From Opitutaceae bacterium (GTDB taxonomy: Bacteria; Verrucomicrobiota; Verrucomicrobiae; Opitutales; Opitutaceae): a stretch of DNA of 5,595 bases. The position numbers were made by a program, and so were the translations under genes. Numbering within the stretch: position 1 is the stretch's first letter; each line of letters begins with the position of its first letter. This document shows positions 1 through 5,595 of the stretch, piece by piece. The stretch is taken from positions 1 through 5,595 of the forward strand of contig JAISAX010000914.1 of the NCBI GenBank assembly GCA_031266495.1, given 5' to 3'. The notes below the pieces were generated by a model, which did not search any database, had not been told where the DNA came from, and saw only the letters and a list, made by a program, of their open reading frames with translations.

Positions 1-28
1 CGTCTGTCCCCGCCCCCCCGGCCCCGGC

Positions 29-51
29 CGGGGCGGGGCCGCCCCGCCCCG
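29..51. repeat. GC-only inverted repeat, strong hairpin
   Basis: A 10-bp perfect inverted repeat (29-38 and 42-51, core ggggcgggg/ccccgcccc) encloses a 3-nt loop. A second palindrome, ccccggccgggg, overlaps its left side at 22-33. It lies about 70 bases past the stop of the minus-strand PEP-CTERM gene, so it could slow or end that transcript. No T-run follows on either strand, so it is not a canonical intrinsic terminator. Confidence 0.5.
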
Positions 52-86
52 CCCGCTAGCCGCGTGGCCCCCCCGCACCTCCGTCG

Positions 87-106
87 CCCCCCCCCCCCCC
101 CCCCCC
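87..106. repeat. Homopolymer run of 20 C (G on the minus strand)
   Basis: Twenty uninterrupted C residues lie 11 bases beyond the stop codon of the PEP-CTERM gene, so on that gene's mRNA the run would be poly-G in the 3' untranslated region. Such runs are prone to slippage during replication and to length errors in sequencing. The exact length is therefore uncertain. Confidence 0.9.
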
Positions 107-117
107 GCCGCGCGTGC

Positions 118-1182
118 TCAGGCGCGTTTGCCGTGGCGCCCCCGACGTACCCACATTCCAAAGACACGCATTGCCCCTCCCGTCGCGGCGGCCCACGCGC
201 CCGGCTCGGGCACGGCCGCGGGCACGGCCGCGGGCGCGGCCGTCAGGCTGACAATACGGAAGCCGCGGATGCCGTCATCCCCCCCCGGGCTGGCGGCGGT
301 ACGGCCAGCAGCGGCGGCGGAGATCTTGTTGGCGGCGTCGCTGCCGGACGAGCCGCCCCGCAACAAACGATACTCACCGGACGGGATAGTGTCGTTCCAC
401 TCACACACATTCCCCGCCTGGTCATACGTGCCGAAATACGAAGTCGCGTTGATATAAAGGCCTGCATCTGTCACCTTCCAGCTCCCGTTAAAGTTCGCTC
501 CGTTGACGGCATCCGTGTCGGTAACCGGCTCCGCACCTCCCGCCCACGGATAATTCGTGTACCCGCCCGCACCTCCATCGAGCGTCGGATTGTAGTACGC
601 CGCCTTGTACCACTCGTCCTCGCTCGCTATCGCAAAGGCGCCGTTCTCCCATGCGGTCTGGTTGCGGGTAATGGTGCTGCTCACCGGATTCAGCACCCCT
701 CCAAACGTGTACACACCGTTCTCCGTGTCCCCCGTGCTCAGCCAGTTCACAAACCTCGCCGCATCCCAAAAGCTCACATAGTTCACCGGCTTGTTCGCCC
801 ACTCGGCGGACTTCAACCCGAACACACCGGTGCTTTCGTTGCGCGTGATGCCCCCCAGGGCGCTGCTGCCCGCGGTGCTGTTGTACAGACTGTACGTGTC
901 CGTCCCCGTGCCCACCACCGCGTTCAGGAACGCCACGTATTGCGCGTTCGTCACCTCGTACTTTCCGATATAGTAATCATACGAGACGGCTCCGTAAAGG
1001 TTGTTGGTGGCAGGGTCGGCCGCGTTGTCGGCATAGCCGACCTTCACCATCAGCGAGGGATCGGTCAGGTAATCGGTGCCGACGGCGGCGCCCGGGGCCG
1101 TCGCGGCTCCCAGCGTGAAAGCCGCCGCGACAAACACGGTGGCGTAGTTGGTCTTTGGTTTTTTGATGGATGATGTCTTCAT
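118..1182 (-). CDS. Secreted SUMF1 (FGE-sulfatase fold) protein with PEP-CTERM anchor
   Basis: 354 residues. Residues 1-33 form a signal peptide (MKTSSIKKPK, then hydrophobic TVFVAAAFTLGAA, likely cut near GAA-VG). Residues 67-310 match the formylglycine-generating-enzyme/SUMF1 fold: YYIGKYEVTNAQYVAFLN (70-87), NKPVNYVSFWDAARFVNWL (130-148), SEDEWYKAAYY (187-197), GTYDQAGNVCEWND (251-264), RGGSS (275-279) and a final GFRIV (307-311). The Ala/Pro linker 315-323 leads to VPEPGAW (324-330), a short hydrophobic stretch and the basic tail RRGRHGKR, a PEP-CTERM sorting signal for envelope processing. The paired active-site cysteines of true FGE are absent; the only cysteine is Cys260, where relatives usually have Trp. 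It is therefore probably a surface or matrix protein using the fold without sulfatase-activating activity. The start at 1182 was chosen because the signal peptide begins there. The frame stays open to 1401, with other ATGs at 1194 and 1341, and no Shine-Dalgarno is evident. Confidence 0.9.
   Translation of the reverse strand: MKTSSIKKPKTNYATVFVAAAFTLGAATAPGAAVGTDYLTDPSLMVKVGYADNAADPATNNLYGAVSYDYYIGKYEVTNAQYVAFLNAVVGTGTDTYSLYNSTAGSSALGGITRNESTGVFGLKSAEWANKPVNYVSFWDAARFVNWLSTGDTENGVYTFGGVLNPVSSTITRNQTAWENGAFAIASEDEWYKAAYYNPTLDGGAGGYTNYPWAGGAEPVTDTDAVNGANFNGSWKVTDAGLYINATSYFGTYDQAGNVCEWNDTIPSGEYRLLRGGSSGSDAANKISAAAAGRTAASPGGDDGIRGFRIVSLTAAPAAVPAAVPEPGAWAAATGGAMRVFGMWVRRGRHGKRA
209..244. repeat. 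12-bp tandem repeat in the Ala/Pro linker
   Basis: The unit ggcacggccgcg occurs at 209-220 and 221-232, with a variant copy at 233-244. In the PEP-CTERM gene it encodes the PAAV-type linker just before the VPEP motif. Gain or loss of a unit would change linker length by four residues without breaking the frame. Confidence 0.75.
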
Positions 1183-1278
1183 CGGATACTGCATCGGATA
1201 ATGGAGAGAAAAATGGAGAGAAAAATGGAGATTCCGGATCGCGGACCGGAGGAGGTGGATTGCGGACCGGAGGAGGTG
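1181..1278. repeat. Three adjacent short tandem duplications before the PEP-CTERM start
   Basis: Reading left to right: atcggata repeats with a 12-bp period (1181-1188, 1193-1200). The 12-mer atggagagaaaa then occurs twice plus a half copy (1201-1230). A 21-bp unit occurs twice with one mismatch (1237-1257 and 1258-1278). All periods are multiples of three, so the minus frame stays open upstream of the chosen start and would read YPMQ-YPMK, FSLH-FSLH and LLRSAIH-LLRSAIR. Most likely this is the 5' leader; an N-terminal extension is possible but would precede an otherwise normal signal peptide. Confidence 0.8.
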
Positions 1279-1448
1279 AATCAGGAACCGGGACAGTTCC
1301 CCGTTGTGCAGGCATCCGGGTTCAGGAGAGTGCAATTTCATGATATTGGAGAGGTTATGGATTGTGTTTTTTGTATTTCGGGCGATTTTCCGGGGAGGCA
1401 CGGAGGTTCGTTCTGGCCGTCAGGCAGGCTTTCGGGGCACCCCGGCAG

Positions 1449-1616
1449 GGCAAACCGTGTGCCGGGCAAGCTTGCGGACTGCTCCGCAAAGGCAAATGGA
1501 GCGCCGGACAAGCTTGCGGCCATGTCCGCAACGCATAACGGTGCGTCGGGCAGGGTTGCGGACAGCTCCGCAAGGGCAAGCGGCGTGCCGGGCAAGGTTG
1601 CGGTTGCGGACGGAAG
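1449..1616. repeat. Four tandem 42-bp repeats with internal dyads
   Basis: Four consecutive 42-bp units begin at 1449, 1491, 1533 and 1575. A decayed copy is visible upstream (about 1407-1448), and the first bases of a fifth start at 1617. Each unit opens with ggcaa or a variant and contains a dyad. In units 1 and 3 this is ttgcgga-N4-tccgcaa (1472-1489 and 1556-1573); in unit 2 the stem is ttgcgg/ccgcaa; in unit 4 the right half has decayed. Units differ at many positions, so the array is old. The period is 14 codons and both strands stay open through it, but no known protein repeat is recognised. Confidence 0.8.
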
Positions 1617-1646
1617 GGCAAACCGGAAGAGAGAACGCTATGGTTC

Positions 1647-1767
1647 GGGCGGCGTCAGCCGCCCTGGAGTGCGGCACTCCTGTGCCGCTTTTGTCGCATT
1701 TGGGAACGTCGATGCCTTGGGAAAGCGGCAGAAGACTGCCGCACTCCAGGGCGGGCGCGACGCCCGC
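1647..1767. repeat. Composite palindromic element made of four hairpins
   Basis: Two outer hairpins are gggcggc-gtca-gccgccc (1647-1664) and gcgggcg-cga-cgcccgc (1751-1767). Between them, 1662-1692 and 1721-1751 form a long imperfect inverted repeat with a perfect 15-bp outer stem (ccctggagtgcggca). Each arm is also a hairpin on its own, gcggca-N6-tgccgc (1671-1688 and 1725-1742). The element can therefore fold as one long stem or as four small ones. It resembles a dispersed REP/MITE-like intergenic element; no transposase is present here. Confidence 0.8.
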
Positions 1768-1805
1768 GCCAGGCGAAGCCTCTACAACACGGCCATTAGC
1801 CTTTA

Positions 1806-1867
1806 GGCTGCGGGCTGCGGGCTGCGGGCTGCGGGCTGCGGGCTGCGGGCTGCGGGCTGCGGGCTGC
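1806..1867. repeat. GGGCTGC heptamer tandem array
   Basis: Eight exact gggctgc units run from 1812 to 1867, preceded by a partial unit (ggctgc, 1806-1811). The regular G3-N4 spacing gives eight G-triplets on the plus strand, which satisfies the usual G-quadruplex pattern. The identity of all copies suggests recent or continuing expansion and likely length variation between strains. Confidence 0.95.
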
Positions 1868-1871
1868 GGTT

Positions 1872-1902
1872 ATTATGTTAACCCCAACCACCGCGTTGTC
1901 AA
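1872..1902 (-). promoter_or_regulatory. Possible sigma70-type promoter facing the heptamer array
   Basis: On the minus strand a perfect -35 hexamer TTGACA (1897-1902) is followed by TAACAT at 16 bp (1875-1880) or CATAAT at 19 bp (1872-1877). Transcription would start near 1865-1868, at the very edge of the gggctgc array, and run toward the PEP-CTERM gene. Its start codon is almost 700 bases away. The -35 match is strong; the -10 and spacing are imperfect. Confidence 0.4.
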
Positions 1903-2128
1903 GCACTTTTGTGAGCGTTTTCGCTCTTTTTACCTGCGCACGCACGCCCCGTCCGGTGACGGTTGGCGTTGTTATACGGTGCGAGGCGATGGCGATCATG
2001 AGGCGGGTGTCTGACGCAAGTGCGGACTCACCTTGGCAGGAAATCTCAGGCCCAGTCAAGTCAGGTAATTTACGTAACCGATGCCACACACTCTCTCCAT
2101 AGATGACCATCGAGATACCGGACGCCCC

Positions 2129-3694
2129 TCACGGAGCGGCGTTCGGCCCCTCGGTGCCGCGCGGACGCGGGACACGCTCGAACGAATCCTCGAGATCGGC
2201 CCAGAGAAGGCCGAACCGGACCGTGACCAACGTCATTGAAATAGCCACCAGCAACGCCATTATCCCCATCAGATAACCCGGCGTACCGAAGTGCAGGCAC
2301 AAGCTCAACACCGTCACGATCGACGCCAGGTACACCGCCTGTCCGGCCAGAATCGCATTCGGGCGCTTGCGCCAGGCCGCCAGCCCCTCGGCATGCCCGC
2401 GCATCGCCTGCAACACCGGCAACACGCCCACCGCCAGCATGGCCCGCGCCGCCAGCGGCACATCCACCTCCGGCAAATTCTGCACGCCCACAAAATACCA
2501 CCGCGCCACGGCGGGCACCTGCCCCAGCAACGGGAAAATCGCCAGCGCCAGCCCCGCCACGATCCCGAACCGCAGGATATTGTTCGCGTACCTGTCACGA
2601 GGAGCGAACGCCAGCACCACGGCCTGCATCCGCAACGCCGCGAACCCCACCGGATTCACCACCCCGAGCACCATGTAATGAACGGGCAACATCTGAGTCG
2701 GCGCGTCCGCCCGCGCGATGAACGCCCCGATGATGATCCCCGAAAGCGCCAGCAACACCCCACCGAACGACAGCGGGATCGTGAACAGGAACTGCGTGCG
2801 CAAACTCGACACCGCGGCAGCCCCGGACGCGTTCGCAGGCGCCTCGGCGGTCGCGATTGCAGGCGCCGCGGCAGTCCCGCCACGGATACCCGGCACGTAA
2901 GGCCGCGCGAAATACTGCGACAAGAACAACTCGAGACCCACCGGGACCGTCATTGCGAGCACCCCCAACCCGTAGCCCGTCCAGCCGAACAAAGGGAAAA
3001 GCCACGCGAAAAAAACCGTGAGAGCGATACGGGCCAACGTAGCCCAGTTGGCCGGCGCGCTGGCGCGGGCATTGTAAAGGGCGACGAGCGGCGCGTTGCG
3101 CAGGAAAAACAGCAACTGCACCGGGATGCACAAGAACGTCACATTGCGCGCGATGTGATCGAGCGGATCCGGCAACCCGAGGATCCCGCGGAAGACCAGA
3201 CTATCGACCCCCGGCAGGCAGACGCCCCCCTGCGCCACGAGCAACGCCACCGCGAACAACCGGTTAAGCCGTTTGAAGATCCGGAACCCCTCTGCATCAC
3301 GGCCAAAAAGCATCCCCGTGGTAAGCAACCCCCCCCCCAGCGACCCGATGACGAACATGATCCCCTGACCCTGGGCGAACGCCGCGAGGGCATCCTTGCC
3401 GAGCGCGCCGTGCGAAACGATCGAGGCGACGAGCGGATACGTGAGACTCTGTGACGCAGCCTGGACGACGAGCGGAACATAAAATTTTGTCGCCCGCCAG
3501 GGAGAGTAGTCGGAATGATCGGGCAGGAAGGCCATCTGGCTCATATCCACCAGCCACAACAGAACCCCGGCCACCATGACGAGCCTATTCCCGCCTTGGC
3601 GTCCGGCGAGTCCCGCACCGTACCGCAGGCCGGATGCCCCCCCCCCCACGCCCCCCCCCTCCGGCAAATGACGCTCCCCCGGACAGAACTCCAT
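2129..3694 (-). CDS. Polytopic membrane protein, probable MOP/MATE-superfamily flippase (ANK-like)
   Basis: 521 residues from the ATG at 3694. About 12-13 hydrophobic segments fall into two halves (roughly residues 73-263 and 300-491), joined by an Ala/Pro-rich linker (about 267-297), as in MOP-superfamily exporters. FYVPLVVQAASQSLTYPLV (71-89) and NPVGFAALRMQAVVLAF (347-363) are conserved-looking half starts. The latter, plus RAMLAVGVLPVLQAMRGH (417-434), recall the ANK (progressive ankylosis) family; this is from memory and unproven. The substrate is unknown. The start is uncertain: 3694 lies 22 bases downstream of a TATAAT box and has no good ribosome site, 3577 (just before MVAGVLLWLVDM) and 3544 are plausible, and 3769 lies upstream of that box. 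Three poly-G runs (9, 11 and 10 nt) interrupt the coding strand, two of them only if the 3694 start is used. The N-terminal stretch is glycine-rich and low in complexity. Confidence 0.75.
   Translation of the reverse strand: MEFCPGERHLPEGGGVGGGASGLRYGAGLAGRQGGNRLVMVAGVLLWLVDMSQMAFLPDHSDYSPWRATKFYVPLVVQAASQSLTYPLVASIVSHGALGKDALAAFAQGQGIMFVIGSLGGGLLTTGMLFGRDAEGFRIFKRLNRLFAVALLVAQGGVCLPGVDSLVFRGILGLPDPLDHIARNVTFLCIPVQLLFFLRNAPLVALYNARASAPANWATLARIALTVFFAWLFPLFGWTGYGLGVLAMTVPVGLELFLSQYFARPYVPGIRGGTAAAPAIATAEAPANASGAAAVSSLRTQFLFTIPLSFGGVLLALSGIIIGAFIARADAPTQMLPVHYMVLGVVNPVGFAALRMQAVVLAFAPRDRYANNILRFGIVAGLALAIFPLLGQVPAVARWYFVGVQNLPEVDVPLAARAMLAVGVLPVLQAMRGHAEGLAAWRKRPNAILAGQAVYLASIVTVLSLCLHFGTPGYLMGIMALLVAISMTLVTVRFGLLWADLEDSFERVPRPRGTEGPNAAP
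3329..3338 (-). repeat. Run of 10 G inside the transporter gene
   Basis: Ten C on the plus strand give G10 on the coding strand, encoding the three glycines of SLGGGLLTTG (about residues 120-122). It lies within the conserved membrane domain, so a one-base length change would frameshift the protein whichever start codon is used. Confidence 0.9.
3637..3659 (-). repeat. Paired poly-G runs (G9 and G11) near the transporter start
   Basis: The coding strand carries G9 (3651-3659) and G11 (3637-3647), separated by three bases, encoding EGGGVGGGAS. They fall at about codons 12-20 if translation begins at 3694, and in the leader if it begins at 3577. Confidence 0.9.
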
Positions 3695-3715
3695 ATCATT
3701 GGACGTAGTTGCCTC

Positions 3716-3721
3716 ATTATA
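3716..3721 (-). promoter_or_regulatory. TATAAT -10 box upstream of the transporter
   Basis: A perfect TATAAT on the minus strand would place the transcript start near 3709, giving a leader of about 15 nt for the 3694 start. The hexamer 17 bp upstream (TGTCGC) is a poor -35 match, so use would depend on an activator or another sigma preference. It supports a translation start downstream of 3716. Confidence 0.4.
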
Positions 3722-3854
3722 TCGACTGGCATGCCGGGGCGACACGCTCCTGTGATCGCAGCGCATCATTTTTGCAGAATTTTTTCATCCGTCCGTAATG
3801 TGACCCGTTATCCAGGCACCGGCCAAAGCCCCCTTCCCTGTTCACTCTTCCATC

Positions 3855-5474
3855 ATGCCATTCGGGGAAAACGCGGACATTGCGATTTACGGCGCCACGA
3901 GTGCGGAAGTCATGGCCGCCGTGCAAGCCCGCCGGATGGGCAAAACGGTCGTGCTGCTCGAACCCGGCCAACACATCGGCGGCATGGCCACCAGCGGCCT
4001 GCAAACAACCGACATCGGCCGCCGGGAAGTAATCGGCGGCCTGGCCCGCGAGTATTACCAACGCGCCTACGCCTGGTACCTCTCGCCCCGCGCCTGGCTC
4101 AGCGAAACCCGCGCCGACTACATCCCCAAACACCGCGACACATTTTACGAAGCGCAAAAAATGCAGTTCTTCATCGAACCGCATGTGGCGGAAAACCTGT
4201 TCAACGAATTCCTGCGCGAACACGGCGTGGACGTCATTTTCGGGGAACGACTGGACCGGACTCCGCCATCCGGCGGAACAACCGCCACCGCCCCTGCCGC
4301 AGTGCGCAAGGAAGGCCCGCGGATCACGACCATCCGCATGGAAAGCGGCCGCACCCTCTCCGCCCGCATGTTTATCGACGCCACGTACGAAGGCGACCTG
4401 ATGGCCGCCGCCGGCGTCCGCCACATGCTGGGACGCGAACCCAACTCGCGCTTTGACGAAACCCTCAACGGCATCCGCTGCCAGGCCCCCACCCGGGTGG
4501 ACCCCTACGTGCGACGCGGCGAACCCGCGAGCGGCCTCCTCCCCGGCATCGAACCCGCGCAACCCGGCGCCGACGGCACCGGCGACCGGCGCATCCAGGC
4601 ATACAACTTTCGCGTCTGCCTCACCGACGTATCCGGAAACCGCCTCCCCATCCCCTGGCCGGACAACTACGACGCCGCCCACTACGAACTCCTCGCCCGC
4701 GAACTCGAAGAAAAAGCCGACCACTTCCCCGGCCGCTCGCTCTTCAAGCTCTCTCCCCTGCCCAACCGCAAAACCGACTCCAACAACCACGGTTTCTTCT
4801 CGACCGATTTCATCGGCCACAGCCACGACTGGCCCGAAGCCGGCTACGCCCGCCGGGCGGAAATCTGGCGCGCCCACCACGACTACACCCTGGGCTTTTT
4901 CCGGTTTCCGGGAAACGACGCCCGCGTGCCCCAGGCCGTACGCAAGGAAGTCCGGCGCTGGGGACTCCCCGCCGACGAATTCCCCGACAGCGGACACTGG
5001 CCGCGCCTGCTCTACGTGCGCGAAGCGCGCCGCCTCCACGGCCCTTACGTCATCACCGAACACGACTGCGCGGGCCGGACGTCGGCCCCCGACCCCGTCG
5101 GCATGGGATCCTATCACATGGATTCGCATCCGGTTTCCCGCTACGCCGGTCCGGACGGACGTCTCTGCATGGATGGTAATTTTTTCGAACGCCTCGATCC
5201 CTACGGCATCAGCTACCGCGCGCTGACTCCGCGCGAAGAGGAATGCGTCAACCTGCTTGTGCCGGTATGCGTGTCGGCCACGCATGTGGCCTATGGATCC
5301 GTGCGCATGGAACCCGTATTCATGATCCTCGGACAATCCGCCGCCACCGCCGCCGCGCAAGCCATCGACGCCGCACAGGCGATCCAGCAAGTGGACTACG
5401 AAAAACTGCGAACACAGCTCCTGCAGGACGGCCAGATACTCGAATTTCCCGCCGGAGGCGGGAAATCCAAGTGA
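3855..5474 (+). CDS. FAD-dependent oxidoreductase (FAD_oxidored family, PF12831 type)
   Basis: 539 residues, complete. The N-terminal beta-alpha-beta fold is IAIYGATSAEVMAAVQARRM (9-28) followed by VVLLEP (32-37); the first loop reads GATSAE rather than strict GxGxxG, which is usual for this family. Further family signatures are IGGMATSGLQTTD (41-53), FIDATYEGDLMAAAGV (173-188), LYVREARRLHGPYVITEHD (386-404) and the C-terminal block RMEPVFMILGQSAATAAA (484-501), which closes the FAD site. No signal peptide or membrane segment is seen, so it should act in the cytoplasm. Family members occur widely in Bacteroidota, Planctomycetota and Verrucomicrobiota, often near sugar-degradation genes, but the substrate cannot be told from sequence. 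The start at 3855 leaves only eight residues before the first beta strand and no closer ATG fits. There is no visible Shine-Dalgarno; the sequence before the ATG is pyrimidine-rich. The gene diverges from the transporter. Confidence 0.92.
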   Translation: MPFGENADIAIYGATSAEVMAAVQARRMGKTVVLLEPGQHIGGMATSGLQTTDIGRREVIGGLAREYYQRAYAWYLSPRAWLSETRADYIPKHRDTFYEAQKMQFFIEPHVAENLFNEFLREHGVDVIFGERLDRTPPSGGTTATAPAAVRKEGPRITTIRMESGRTLSARMFIDATYEGDLMAAAGVRHMLGREPNSRFDETLNGIRCQAPTRVDPYVRRGEPASGLLPGIEPAQPGADGTGDRRIQAYNFRVCLTDVSGNRLPIPWPDNYDAAHYELLARELEEKADHFPGRSLFKLSPLPNRKTDSNNHGFFSTDFIGHSHDWPEAGYARRAEIWRAHHDYTLGFFRFPGNDARVPQAVRKEVRRWGLPADEFPDSGHWPRLLYVREARRLHGPYVITEHDCAGRTSAPDPVGMGSYHMDSHPVSRYAGPDGRLCMDGNFFERLDPYGISYRALTPREEECVNLLVPVCVSATHVAYGSVRMEPVFMILGQSAATAAAQAIDAAQAIQQVDYEKLRTQLLQDGQILEFPAGGGKSK

Positions 5475-5595
5475 GAATTAACCCGACTTCCGCTACTCGA
5501 CCTTGAAAGCCGTTTTTTTCGGACGTGTGCGCCGCGTAACCCGCTGATCAGTGGCGTCTGATTTTTCCAAGGTGCGTGTAGTCCCGACCTACCCC
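5475..5595. other. 3' flank of the oxidoreductase gene
   Basis: Seven T (5513-5519) lie 39 bases past the stop, flanked by ccg and cgg, but no adequate GC stem precedes them. An intrinsic terminator is only a weak possibility. A ctgatcag palindrome follows. No gene start or RNA gene is recognisable before the window ends. Confidence 0.4.

Larger units (their letters stand above)
1183..2128. other. Repeat-rich intergenic region without a convincing gene
   Basis: About 950 bases separate the PEP-CTERM start from the transporter stop. Open frames on both strands (up to 236 codons) contain no recognisable domain. They pass through tandem repeats and hairpins and reflect GC richness. The stretch 1932-2128 shows nothing I can identify: no RNA gene, no conserved protein and no clear terminator for the transporter transcript entering from the right. 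The separable elements inside the region are listed individually. Confidence 0.7.

Noticed and set aside
64..1173. 369-codon plus-strand frame opposite the PEP-CTERM gene
   Set aside because: It is Arg-rich, passes through the poly-C run and has no domain; the minus-strand SUMF1 match is unambiguous.
1449..1616. CRISPR array
   Set aside because: The 42-bp units are contiguous and diverged with no unique spacers, and no cas gene is present.
1201..1806. 201-codon plus-strand frame spanning all the 12-, 21- and 42-bp repeats
   Set aside because: All repeats stay in frame and it starts MERKMERKMEIP, but no Shine-Dalgarno is present, it runs through the hairpin element, and differences among the 42-bp units are not biased to its third codon positions.
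1913..1931. Terminator-like gagcg-tttt-cgctc followed by five T on the plus strand
   Set aside because: The stem is only 5 bp and no plus-strand gene ends nearby; on the minus strand there is no T-run after the stem.
1796..2110. 104-codon minus-strand frame between the transporter and the heptamer array
   Set aside because: No family is recognised, it ends inside the tandem array as a repeated PAARSPQ-type tail, and it overlaps the likely promoter.
2291..3454. 387-codon open frame on the plus strand opposite the transporter
   Set aside because: The product is an Arg/His/Gln/Pro-rich low-complexity sequence typical of the antisense of membrane-protein codons, and it has no domain.
3752..3767. 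CRP-like site (TGTGA half) in the divergent region
   Set aside because: The second half does not match TCACA, so only one half-site exists and that is common by chance.
3717..5390. 557-codon open frame on the minus strand opposite the oxidoreductase
   Set aside because: It is antisense to a gene with clear family motifs. The translation has no recognisable domain and is rich in Gly, Ala and Val, as expected from a GC-rich complementary frame.

Overview
The window is high-GC bacterial DNA. It most resembles a Verrucomicrobiota genome, perhaps Opitutales. That placement is an inference from three things: a secreted SUMF1-fold protein with a PEP-CTERM sorting tail, starts without clear Shine-Dalgarno sequences, and intergenic DNA crowded with palindromes, poly-C runs and short tandem repeats. 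No RNA gene, CRISPR array, transposase or integrase is visible.

Layout. (1) 1-117: a very GC-rich end region with a strong hairpin and a run of 20 C, downstream of the first gene. (2) 118-1182, minus strand: a PEP-CTERM protein with a formylglycine-generating-enzyme-like (SUMF1) domain that lacks the catalytic cysteines. (3) 1183-2128: about 950 bases with no convincing gene. From left to right it holds three short tandem duplications (12, 12 and 21 bp), an array of 42-bp repeats each carrying a small dyad, a composite element of four hairpins, a GGGCTGC heptamer array with G-quadruplex potential, and a minus-strand promoter-like site directly beside that array. (4) 2129 to about 3694, minus strand: a polytopic membrane protein that looks like a MOP/MATE flippase, closest in feel to the ANK family, with three long poly-G runs in its reading frame. 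(5) 3695-3854: a divergent intergenic region with a TATAAT box for the minus strand. (6) 3855-5474, plus strand: a complete cytoplasmic FAD-dependent oxidoreductase of the FAD_oxidored (PF12831) type. (7) 5475-5595: a short 3' flank.

The three genes do not form an obvious pathway. The surface protein and transporter share a strand but are separated by the repeat block, and the oxidoreductase diverges from the transporter. The most unusual property is the density of length-variable DNA: homopolymers up to 20 nt, a heptamer array and 12/21/42-bp repeats. Several sit where copy-number change could alter expression or reading frame (the transporter N-terminus, and the start of a predicted transcript heading toward the PEP-CTERM gene). 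I found no clear new multi-gene system. The best candidates for something undescribed are the structured repeat block and possible phase variation of the transporter.
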